14,054 bases of DNA from assembly GCA_033813475.1 (NCBI GenBank), contig JAPXRP010000107.1, forward strand, positions 1-14,054. The letters are read 5' to 3'. The stretch is from JAAYBR01 sp033813475. Its GTDB lineage: Bacteria; Hydrogenedentota; Hydrogenedentia; Hydrogenedentales; CAITNO01. Both the position numbers and the translations under genes were made by a program. The notes beneath the pieces are model-generated. The model was not told the origin of the DNA, ran no database searches, and saw only the letters and a program-made list of their open reading frames with translations. The first letter of the stretch is position 1; every line of letters starts with the position of its first letter. Positions 1-7,283 of the stretch are shown here, piece after piece.

Positions 1-356
1 TGCTCGCCGAGAACTCCCGGATTCCGGTGGACGACCCCAACACGCACCTGGAACTGACGATGATCCACGAGGTCATGGTGCTGGACCACAGCGGCCCCGA
101 CTTCGCCTTCATCCTGTACGGCGCGGCGCTCAAGCTGTGGGTGCTGGGCTCGCTGCTGGTCAACGTGGTCATGCCCGTCCGCACGGGCAGCGCGGCGCTG
201 GACCTGGCCGCCGCGCTGGCGGGCATGCTCTGCCTGGCCGTGCTGGTGGGGGTCATCGAGTCGTGCATGGCGCGGGTGCGCCTGCTGAGGGTTCCCCAGC
301 TTCTCGTGGGGGCCGTCGTGGTGTCCGGACTGGCCTTTGTCCTGCTGCTGAGGTGA
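1..356 (+). CDS. hyfC: HyfC/HycD/NuoH-like membrane subunit, 3' fragment
   Basis: This is the C-terminal part of the NuoH-like membrane subunit of a group 4 hydrogenase or complex I type enzyme. The reading frame is open from position 3, so the gene starts outside the window; about 117 codons are visible. The fragment opens with the family hallmark around ENSRIPVDDPNTHLELTMIH, followed by HEVMVLDHSGPDFA, the loop that in HyfC, HycD and EchB contacts the peripheral arm. Three hydrophobic stretches follow and the protein ends in LLLR. In this family the subunit anchors the hydrophilic module to the membrane and carries part of the ion or quinone path. The stop at 354-356 is 4 nt before the next start, so the genes are co-transcribed. 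Subunit identity is secure; whether the whole complex is a hydrogenase is doubtful because of the large subunit downstream. Confidence 0.93.
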   Translation, partial: LAENSRIPVDDPNTHLELTMIHEVMVLDHSGPDFAFILYGAALKLWVLGSLLVNVVMPVRTGSAALDLAAALAGMLCLAVLVGVIESCMARVRLLRVPQLLVGAVVVSGLAFVLLLR

Positions 357-360
357 CCGC

Positions 361-1005
361 GTGAACATCGTCATAGACACCGCCCTGCTCGCCCTGATCG
401 TCTCCAGCATGCTGCTGCTGGGGTTCAGCCAGATCCGGTCGTGCGTCCGCGCCGTCGCGGTCCAGGGCTTCGTGCTGGGGGCGCTCCCCCTGGTCGCGCA
501 CGGGAGCGGGCTGGCAGCCTCCACCCTGCTGCTGAGCGCGGTGACCGTGGCGCTGAAGGGGGTCGTTTTCCCCCGGGTGCTGTTCCGCTTCATCCGGGAG
601 GCCGGTGTACGGCGGGAGGTGGAGCCCTTCGTGGGGCACGCCGCCTCCGTGCTGGTCGGGTTCCTCTCCCTGGCCGGGTCCGTCTGGATGTGCTCGCGCT
701 TTCCGGTGTTTCCCGGAAATCCTCCGCCGCTGGTGGTGCCGGTGTCCTTCTTCATGGTGTTTGTGGGGCTCTTCATCATTGTGAGCCGAAAAAAAGCGGT
801 CAGCCAGATTCTCGGCTATCTCGTCATGGAAAACGGCATGTACGTCTTCGGCGTGGTCGTCCTGCGTGACATGCCGCTGCTGGTGGACCTGGGCGTCCTG
901 CTGGACGCCTTTGCCGCGGTCTTTGTGATGGGCGTGGCGGCCCACCACATCACCCGCGAATTTGACCACATGGACGTGGACCAGCTGGACACGCTGAAAG
1001 GCTGA
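361..1005 (+). CDS. hyfE: HyfE-like membrane subunit (hydrogenase-4 component E)
   Basis: A 214-residue, very hydrophobic protein, close to the roughly 216 residues usual for HyfE. About six to seven membrane helices can be drawn. The C-terminal half resembles NuoK/MrpC: SRKKAVSQILGYLVMENGMY (residues 142-161) carries the conserved in-membrane Glu157 of the LxxENG motif, and MPLLVDLGVLLDAF (171-184) matches the second conserved helix, with Asp where a Glu often stands. The subunit is known as part of the membrane arm and probably helps in ion translocation. The GTG start at 361 is chosen because GAGGTGA at 350-356 provides a ribosome site overlapping the upstream stop, and the protein then begins at the first hydrophobic helix. 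The stop is 6 nt before the next ATG. No HyfD gene lies between this gene and the HyfC gene, unlike E. coli hyf. Confidence 0.93.
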   Translation: MNIVIDTALLALIVSSMLLLGFSQIRSCVRAVAVQGFVLGALPLVAHGSGLAASTLLLSAVTVALKGVVFPRVLFRFIREAGVRREVEPFVGHAASVLVGFLSLAGSVWMCSRFPVFPGNPPPLVVPVSFFMVFVGLFIIVSRKKAVSQILGYLVMENGMYVFGVVVLRDMPLLVDLGVLLDAFAAVFVMGVAAHHITREFDHMDVDQLDTLKG

Positions 1006-1011
1006 AACGGA

Positions 1012-2502
1012 ATGAACGCCGCCGGGTTTCTTTGGACTCTGACCGCCCTGCCCCTGCTGGGGGCCGGGGCGTGCCTCGCCTGCCGGTCGCGCGGCGGGGT
1101 GACGGCGGTGATCCGCGCGGGGGTGCTGCTTTGGGCGGCGGCCTCCCTCTTTTTCGTCAGGGAGGTCCGCGCGGAGGGTTCCCTGTCGGCCGGGTGGGGC
1201 TGGCTCCACCTCGACGCGCTCTCGGCGTACCACCTGCTGGTGATGACGGCGGTCTTCACGCTGAGCTCCCTGTATCTGCCCGCCTATTTCCGGGGGGAGC
1301 CCGCGGAGCACCGGACGGACTCGGCGGGGATGCGGCGCTTCGGCGCGCTCTGGTTCGGGGCACTCGCGGCCATGGCGCTGGTGCTGCTCTCCGACAACAT
1401 CGGCATCCTGTGGGTGGGCATCGAGGCGACCACGCTGGTGACCGCGTTCCTCATCTGCACCCACCGGACCCCGGAGTCCATGGAGGCGATGTGGAAATAC
1501 CTGATCATCTGCTCCGTGGGCGTGGCCTTCGCCTTCATGGGCACCCTGTTCGCCGGCGCGGCGGCCAGCGGGCTGCACTATCCCTCCTCGCAGGCGCTGC
1601 TGTGGACCTGCCTCGACGAAAACGCGGCGCGCCTGGATCCGGTGCTCATGAAGGCGGCGTTCCTGTTTCTTCTCGTGGGCTACGGCACAAAGGCGGGCAT
1701 CGCCCCGATGCACAGCTGGCTGCCGGACGCGCACAGCCAGGCGCCCGCGCCGGTCTCCGCCCTGTTCTCCGGCTTCATGCTGAACGCCGCGCTCTACGCG
1801 GTCATGCGGTACATGCCCCTGGTGGAGACGGCCACGGGAAACACGGGCTGGAGCCACCGGCTGCTGCTGTTCTTCGGCCTGGCGTCGCTCCTGACCGCCG
1901 CGGCGTTCATCGGCTCCCAGCGCGACCTGAAGCGGCTCCTGGCCTACTGCAGCATCGAGCACATCGGCATCATCGCCGTCGGGCTGGGGCTGGGCGGGTT
2001 CGGGGTCTTCGCCGCCCTCCTGCACACGCTCAACCACTCCCTCGCCAAGTCGCTGGCCTTCTTCGCCGCCGGCCGCCTCGGCCAGTTGCACGGAACGCAC
2101 GACATGCGCCGTCTGGCGGGCTCGCTGAAGACGGCCCCCGTGTGGGGCGGGGCGCTGCTGGTGAGCCTGCTGGTGCTGGTCGGCGCGGCGCCGTTTGCGG
2201 TGTTCCTGAGCGAGCTGATTCTCCTGTTTGTGGCGGCCGGCCAGGGCGCCTATTGGACCCTCGGCCTGTTTCTCGCGGGGGCGGCCGCCGTCTTCGTGGG
2301 CATCCTGCGGAACGCGATTCCCCTGGCCTGGGGCGATCCCACGGACGTTCCCCGGCCCGAGCGCGCGGGCGTGACCGAGAAGCTGCTGGTCGCCGGGTGC
2401 GTGGGCGCCCTGCTGCTGCTGGGAGTCTGGCTGCCCGGCCCGCTGACGGACCTGCTCGGGGCCGCCGTCCACATCGTGGAGGGAGCCCCCCATGAGCTGT
2501 GA
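1012..2502 (+). CDS. hyfF: HyfF-like antiporter-type proton channel subunit (NuoL/M/N family)
   Basis: A 496-residue polytopic membrane protein of the Mrp-antiporter/NuoM-NuoN superfamily, closest to HyfF by its core motif GYGTKAGIAPMHSWLPDAHS (223-242) followed by APAPVSALFSG. Charged residues typical of the proton pathway are in place: Glu138 in WVGIEATTL, Lys162, Lys214, Lys227 in GTKAG, Lys346 in NHSLAKSLAF and Glu401 in FLSEL. About 14 hydrophobic helices are expected. In related enzymes this subunit moves protons or sodium across the inner membrane, driven by electron transfer in the peripheral arm. It is slightly shorter than E. coli HyfF. Its last 11 nt overlap the large-subunit gene, implying coupled translation. 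Channel residues are kept although the large subunit has lost its metal ligands, so ion pumping is probably still under selection (inference). Confidence 0.93.
   Translation: MNAAGFLWTLTALPLLGAGACLACRSRGGVTAVIRAGVLLWAAASLFFVREVRAEGSLSAGWGWLHLDALSAYHLLVMTAVFTLSSLYLPAYFRGEPAEHRTDSAGMRRFGALWFGALAAMALVLLSDNIGILWVGIEATTLVTAFLICTHRTPESMEAMWKYLIICSVGVAFAFMGTLFAGAAASGLHYPSSQALLWTCLDENAARLDPVLMKAAFLFLLVGYGTKAGIAPMHSWLPDAHSQAPAPVSALFSGFMLNAALYAVMRYMPLVETATGNTGWSHRLLLFFGLASLLTAAAFIGSQRDLKRLLAYCSIEHIGIIAVGLGLGGFGVFAALLHTLNHSLAKSLAFFAAGRLGQLHGTHDMRRLAGSLKTAPVWGGALLVSLLVLVGAAPFAVFLSELILLFVAAGQGAYWTLGLFLAGAAAVFVGILRNAIPLAWGDPTDVPRPERAGVTEKLLVAGCVGALLLLGVWLPGPLTDLLGAAVHIVEGAPHEL
2478..2484 (+). promoter_or_regulatory. 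Shine-Dalgarno site for the large-subunit gene
   Basis: GGAGGGA lies 7 nt before the ATG at 2492 and inside the end of the HyfF gene. It fixes the overlapping start of the large-subunit gene. Confidence 0.7.
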
Positions 2503-4024
2503 TTCGCCGCTTCCCGTGTTTAACTGCGAGCGCGTCCCCCTGGACCGCCTGCCCGTGATGTCCGTGGAGGATTTCCGCGAGGAGATTCTGATGCACACGG
2601 CGGACGGGGGGCGGATTGCCAGCCTGTTCGGCGCTCCGGCGCCCGGCGGCGGCGCGGTGCGCCTGCATGCGGTGCTGGGCGCGGCGGACACGGGCGGCTT
2701 TCTGGTGCTGGCGGCGGATGTCGCCGGAGACGGTTATCCGGCCCTGACGCCCGAGTGCGCCCAGGCGCACTGGTTTGAGCGCGAGATCGCGGAGCAGTGG
2801 GGCCTCCGCCCCGGGGGCCATCCCTGGCTCAAGCCGCTCCGCTTCCACCGCTCCCGCCGCCCGGGACACGACGCGTGGGGCCGCGGCGGGGACGATCCGC
2901 CGGTCGTCGGCGTGACGGACTTCTACCGGGTGGAGGGCGAGGAGGTCCACGAGGTCGCCGTGGGGCCGGTGCATGCCGGCATCATCGAGCCGGGGCATTT
3001 CCGGTTTCAGTGCCACGGCGAGAACGTGATGCATTTGGAGGTTTCGCTGGGATACCAGCACCGCGGTGTCGAGGACGCCCTGGTTGGCGGCCCCGGCAGG
3101 CGCGCCATCCACCACATGGAGACGCTGGCGGGGGACACCGCCATCGGCCACGCGCTGGCCTACTGCCAGGGCGTCGAGGCGCTCACGGGAACAGCCGCCC
3201 CGTTCCGCGCGCTGGAGATCCGGGGGATCGCCCTGGAGCTGGAGCGCCTGGCGAACCACACCGGCGACCTGGGCGCGCTGTCGGGGGATGTGGGCTTCCT
3301 GCCCACGGCCTCCTTCTGCGGACGGCTGCGGGGGGACTACCTGAACATGACGGGCCTCGCCTGCGGCAGCCGTTTCGGACGCGGCTGGGTGCGGCCGGGC
3401 GGGGTCGCCTTTGACCTCACACCGGAGCTCTGCGGGGAGATTCTAAAGCGCCTCGAAGCGGTCTTCCGCGACACGCGGGGCGCGGTGGACCTGCTCTGGG
3501 ACACCCCGTCGGTCATGGCCCGGTTCGAGGACACTGGCCGGATCACCCCCGACCTGTGCGCGGCCCTGGGGCTGGTCGGCGTTCCCGCGCGGGCCTGCGG
3601 CATCCGGCGCGACGCGCGGTTTGAATATCCCTCGGGCATCTACCAGTTCACCGGCATCCCCACGGCCACCTGGGCCAGCGGGGACGTGTTCGCGCGGGCC
3701 CAGGTCCGGTGGCGCGAGATGGTCCATTCCGCGGCCTTTGTGCGGGAGCGGCTGGAGAACCTTTCGGAGGGTCCGGTGCTCAGCGCGGCCGCCGCCCCCC
3801 TGGCGGCCGATTCGCTCACCGTCTCCGTGGTGGAGGGATGGCGAGGGGAAATCTGCCACACCGTCCTTACGGACGGGGCGGGACGGTTTGCGGCATACAA
3901 GGTGGTGGACCCCTCGTTCCACAACTGGGCCGGGCTGGCGATGGCGATGCGCGGGCAGCAGATTTCCGATTTTCCCCTGTGCAACAAGAGTTTCAACCTC
4001 TCGTACTGCGGGGCGGACCTGTGA
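2492..4024 (+). CDS. NuoC-NuoD/HyfG-like large subunit lacking [NiFe] ligands (Ehr-type)
   Basis: A 510-residue fusion. Residues 1-145 are a NuoC-like domain, with the signature HWFEREIAEQWGLRPGGHPW near 93-112. Residues 155-510 are a NuoD/hydrogenase large-subunit domain opening with GPVHAGIIEPGHFRF (158-172) and LGYQHRGVE (186-194). In group 4 hydrogenases the Ni-Fe site is held by ERVCGIC and DPCxxC. Here the matching stretches are ETLAGDTAIGH (210-220) and DPSFHNW (473-479), so the four cysteines are replaced by Ala213, Thr216, Ser475 and Asn478 in my alignment. The C-terminus runs on past this point as in NuoD, with no sign of a protease-cleaved tail. These losses match published descriptions of Ehr complexes, whose substrate is unknown. 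It should sit on the cytoplasmic side of the membrane arm, with the iron-sulfur subunit encoded next. It is not a decayed gene: the frame is intact and the flanking motifs are well kept. It may be annotated as hyfG, but H2 chemistry is unlikely. Confidence 0.92.
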   Translation: MSCDSPLPVFNCERVPLDRLPVMSVEDFREEILMHTADGGRIASLFGAPAPGGGAVRLHAVLGAADTGGFLVLAADVAGDGYPALTPECAQAHWFEREIAEQWGLRPGGHPWLKPLRFHRSRRPGHDAWGRGGDDPPVVGVTDFYRVEGEEVHEVAVGPVHAGIIEPGHFRFQCHGENVMHLEVSLGYQHRGVEDALVGGPGRRAIHHMETLAGDTAIGHALAYCQGVEALTGTAAPFRALEIRGIALELERLANHTGDLGALSGDVGFLPTASFCGRLRGDYLNMTGLACGSRFGRGWVRPGGVAFDLTPELCGEILKRLEAVFRDTRGAVDLLWDTPSVMARFEDTGRITPDLCAALGLVGVPARACGIRRDARFEYPSGIYQFTGIPTATWASGDVFARAQVRWREMVHSAAFVRERLENLSEGPVLSAAAAPLAADSLTVSVVEGWRGEICHTVLTDGAGRFAAYKVVDPSFHNWAGLAMAMRGQQISDFPLCNKSFNLSYCGADL

Positions 4025-4025
4025 T

Positions 4026-4030
4026 GGAGG
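4026..4030 (+). promoter_or_regulatory. Shine-Dalgarno site for the ferredoxin-NuoB fusion gene
   Basis: GGAGG directly follows the stop of the large-subunit gene and ends 10 nt before the ATG at 4041. It supports that start over any in-frame codon further upstream, all of which lie inside the large-subunit gene. Confidence 0.7.
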
Positions 4031-4040
4031 CTTCGGAACA

Positions 4041-4805
4041 ATGATCGGACCACTCAGGGCCAGGCTCAGGCAGGGGTACCGGACGGGGAACTACCCGGAT
4101 ACGGTGCCGGAACTTCCGGAACGGTACCGGGGGCTGCCCGCCCTCGACCCCGAAAAGTGCGCGGCCGGCTGCGGCGCGTGCGCCGATGTCTGCCCGACCG
4201 GCGCGGTTTCCGCCGCCTCCGGAAAGGCCGTGCTGGATTTGGGACGGTGCCTCTTCTGCGGGGAGTGCGCTGAGGCATGCCCCCGCGGGGCGCTTACGTT
4301 TACCCGGGAACACCGGCTGGCGGCCCACGACCGCGCCGGACTGGCGGTCTCCGGCACGGACTGGCGGCAGGACGCCGGAGAGCGCGGCGAGGAGCTCCGC
4401 CGGCTTTTCGGCCGCTCTTTCCGCCTGCGGCAGGTGAGCGCCGGGGGCTGCAACGCCTGCGAGGCGGACACGAACGTGCTGGGCACGCTGGTGTTTGACC
4501 TGGGCCGCTTCGGCATCCAGTTTGTGGCGTCGCCCCGGCACGCCGACGGCATTCTGGTCACGGGGCCGGTCTCCCGCAACATGGAAGGGGCGCTGCTGAA
4601 AACCTATGAGGCGGTGCCGGACCCCAGGGTGGTCATCGCCGTCGGGGCCTGCGCGGTGTCGGGCGGGGCCTATGCCGGGCACGGGGAGGTGGTGCCGGGG
4701 GGCGTCGGCGCGCTGCTGCCGGTGGACCTGTATGTGCCCGGGTGCCCGCCGCATCCGCTAACGATTCTCGACGGCCTGCTGCGGCTGATCGGCCGCGTCG
4801 GGTAG
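4041..4805 (+). CDS. Ferredoxin (2x[4Fe-4S]) fused to NuoB/HyfI-like small subunit
   Basis: A 254-residue electron-transfer protein. Residues about 33-88 form a dicluster ferredoxin domain with Cys40, 44, 47, 51 and Cys70, 73, 76, 80; the first set is spaced CX3CX2CX3C, one residue longer than usual, while the second (CLFCGECAEACP) is standard. Residues about 125-254 match NuoB/HycG/HyfI: AGGCNACEAD (134-143), ASPRHADGILVTGPVS (163-178), VGACAVSGGAY (201-211) and VPGCPPHPLTILDGLL (232-247). These supply Cys137, 140, 204 and 235 for the proximal [4Fe-4S] cluster (N2 equivalent). E. coli hyf encodes these two parts as separate genes, hyfH and hyfI. The chain probably carries electrons from a soluble donor to the large subunit. 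It starts 16 nt after the large-subunit stop and is the last gene of the operon; only 4 nt separate its stop from that of the convergent lipoprotein gene. Confidence 0.92.
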   Translation: MIGPLRARLRQGYRTGNYPDTVPELPERYRGLPALDPEKCAAGCGACADVCPTGAVSAASGKAVLDLGRCLFCGECAEACPRGALTFTREHRLAAHDRAGLAVSGTDWRQDAGERGEELRRLFGRSFRLRQVSAGGCNACEADTNVLGTLVFDLGRFGIQFVASPRHADGILVTGPVSRNMEGALLKTYEAVPDPRVVIAVGACAVSGGAYAGHGEVVPGGVGALLPVDLYVPGCPPHPLTILDGLLRLIGRVG

Positions 4806-4809
4806 GCCC

Positions 4810-5481
4810 CTATTCCGCCGGGGGGGCGGGCGCGTCCGGCGTGGCCTTTGCCATTTCCCCGGCCGCCCGGGTCACAAGGCGCCCGGCGGCAAGTCTCGCC
4901 GCCTCCGCAAAGCCCGCGCCGTTGTCTCCGGGCACCGGCTCTGTCTCCACCAGGGTGCCCGACCACACCACCCCGGGCTCGCGCGCCGCGCGCAGCTCCA
5001 TGCGGACCGCCACCTCGGCGACCGGCGGGGACACGGTGCGGTTCAGGCGCAGGGCGCGCAGTTCGCCCGTCAGGATCAGGGAGGGGCGCACCATTTCGGC
5101 GGCGTCGCCGGCGTCGCTGAAGCGTCCAGTCGCGCGCAGGGCGTCGGTCAGCGCCCGCGTGACCGTGTCGGCGGGGCGTTCCGCCCATTTGTCATGGGGC
5201 AGGTAGCCCAGCGCACCCTCCTCCGTGAGGACGGCCATGCGGAGGTCATAGGGCAGTGCGGCGGCCAGCGGCCGGACCCCCAGGGTGTTTCCCGAGTCCG
5301 TCCCGGGGTCCAGCCCGCCCACGGGGGGGGCGAGGAGGTACTGCCGGGTTTCCAGAAGCGTGCGGGGGCCGAGGCATCCGGCCAGGGCGGTCCCCAGCAC
5401 CGCCGCGGCCAGCAGGGCCGCCGTTGTCCGTCGCGTGTGTCTGTCCGCCATGGTTCCCTGTCCTGTCGGTTGCGCTCTCAT
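4810..5481 (-). CDS. PqiC-type ABC transport auxiliary lipoprotein (ABC_trans_aux/DUF330)
   Basis: A 223-residue lipoprotein if started at the ATG at 5481, which overlaps the MCE gene stop as ATGA. A second ATG at 5451 gives a more typical 26-residue signal (MADRHTRRTT, then an Ala/Leu-rich core) and has AGGA just upstream, so either start is possible. The lipobox LAGC (33-36 in the long form) predicts lipid attachment at Cys36. The mature part shows the ABC_trans_aux pattern: YLLAPP (48-53), then LGVRPLAAALPYDLRMAVLT, a Trp in HDKWAERPADTVTRAL, and a closing amphipathic helix. In the PqiABC and related MCE systems such lipoproteins sit in the outer membrane and contact the MCE protein. Its place directly after mlaE-mlaF-mlaD supports that role. 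The Ala/Pro-rich tail is probably disordered. Family assignment is by pattern and context, since this family is poorly conserved. Confidence 0.82.
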   Translation of the reverse strand: MRAQPTGQGTMADRHTRRTTAALLAAAVLGTALAGCLGPRTLLETRQYLLAPPVGGLDPGTDSGNTLGVRPLAAALPYDLRMAVLTEEGALGYLPHDKWAERPADTVTRALTDALRATGRFSDAGDAAEMVRPSLILTGELRALRLNRTVSPPVAEVAVRMELRAAREPGVVWSGTLVETEPVPGDNGAGFAEAARLAAGRLVTRAAGEMAKATPDAPAPPAE

Positions 5482-6470
5482 TTGGGGGCCTGCCGGAACA
5501 CGGACTTGCCGCGCACGAGCTGGGAGGGGTCGGCCTTGAGCTGGTCCATCAGCAGGCGCAGGCTGTCGAAGGCCTCGCGCAGCTCCTTCATCGTGGCACG
5601 CAGGCTGTGCTCCACGTTGTCCGTCTCGTGCAGCACGTCCTTGGTCACCGTGTCAAGCTGCTTCATGGAGGTCTCGACCGACGCCGCAAGGGAGGTGACC
5701 GAGTCGAGGGCCTCCTGGACGCGGGCCTGCGTGTTCTCCACGTCCACGGCGCCCACCTTCTCGTTGGCGGTCCTGACCAGGGACTCCATCTCCTTCGCGA
5801 GGCTCTGGAGGTCGGCGCTGCGCGCCTCCAGGGTGTCCACCACGCGGCGGGCGTCCTCCCGCAGGGCCTTCACGGTCTCGGTGGTCTCCGTGGCGAGCTT
5901 CGTGCCCTCGTCCATGACCCCCTCGCCCTTCTTCAGCAGGGTCTTGACCTGCCCCACGACCTCCCGGATGTCCTCCTCGGGCACCGCGTCGAGGCGGTTG
6001 CTGACCTTGCCCGCAATGTCATTGAGCTGGGCCATGATGTCGGTGATCTGCGAGCTGATGGCCTCGATGGTCGAGGTTTTGGTGGGGATGCGGCTTCTGC
6101 CGGGGAGCACCGGCCCGCCGGACTCGCCGCCGCTGAGGCTGATGGCCATGGTTCCCGCGGCGATGCTGTAGAGCACGAGCTGGCCCTCGACCCCCTTGCG
6201 CAGGGTCACCTTTTCGGGGTTGATGAGAATCTCCACCAGGGCCTTCTGGCTTTCGGTGACCCGGATGTTCCGCACCTTGCCCACCGGCACGCCGAGGTAC
6301 TCCACCAGCCCGCCCTCGTAGAGGCCGAGAACGGACTCGTCAAACTCGAGGGTGTACTCCTCGCCGGGGTCGTTGTACATGCCCTTGATGAGCATGGCCC
6401 CGCCGACGATGAGGGCCAGGCAGGCGATGAGGAAGACGCCCACCTTCACTTTCTGTTTTCGCGTGGCCAC
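5478..6470 (-). CDS. mlaD: MlaD-type MCE domain protein
   Basis: A 330-residue periplasmic protein anchored by one N-terminal membrane helix (about residues 8-30, after the basic start MATRKQKVK). The MCE domain spans about 38-115, with the familiar stretch VLGLYEGGLVEYLGVPVGKV (47-66). Residues about 130-310 are predicted long amphipathic helices with heptad-like spacing, followed by the MCE-family ending ADPSQLVRG (313-321). In Mla systems the MCE protein forms a hexameric ring on the permease and guides lipids across the periplasm. It is longer than E. coli MlaD (183 residues) because of the helical extension, which is common outside Proteobacteria. The start is GTG at 6470; AAGGAACAGGA just upstream is a plausible ribosome site. 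It follows the ATPase gene by 24 nt and overlaps the lipoprotein gene by 4 nt. Confidence 0.92.
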   Translation of the reverse strand: MATRKQKVKVGVFLIACLALIVGGAMLIKGMYNDPGEEYTLEFDESVLGLYEGGLVEYLGVPVGKVRNIRVTESQKALVEILINPEKVTLRKGVEGQLVLYSIAAGTMAISLSGGESGGPVLPGRSRIPTKTSTIEAISSQITDIMAQLNDIAGKVSNRLDAVPEEDIREVVGQVKTLLKKGEGVMDEGTKLATETTETVKALREDARRVVDTLEARSADLQSLAKEMESLVRTANEKVGAVDVENTQARVQEALDSVTSLAASVETSMKQLDTVTKDVLHETDNVEHSLRATMKELREAFDSLRLLMDQLKADPSQLVRGKSVFRQAPK

Positions 6471-6494
6471 TTTGTCCTGTTCCTTGCGCTGTTT

Positions 6495-7280
<786 letters not shown>

Positions 7281-7283
7281 GGG

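Noticed and set aside
253..2691. Minus-strand open frame of 812 codons opposite the HyfE-HyfF genes
   Set aside because: Low-complexity Gln/His/Arg/Gly-rich translation without motifs; the plus strand holds clear HyfE and HyfF proteins.
2492..4024. Large subunit as a decaying hydrogenase pseudogene
   Set aside because: The frame is intact over 510 codons, the flanking motifs and ribosome site are kept, and the substitutions at both motifs match a known Cys-less class.
3621..4040. Upstream extension of the ferredoxin-NuoB fusion frame
   Set aside because: It lies wholly inside the large-subunit gene, translates to Arg/Pro-rich nonsense, and GGAGG at 4026-4030 supports the ATG at 4041.
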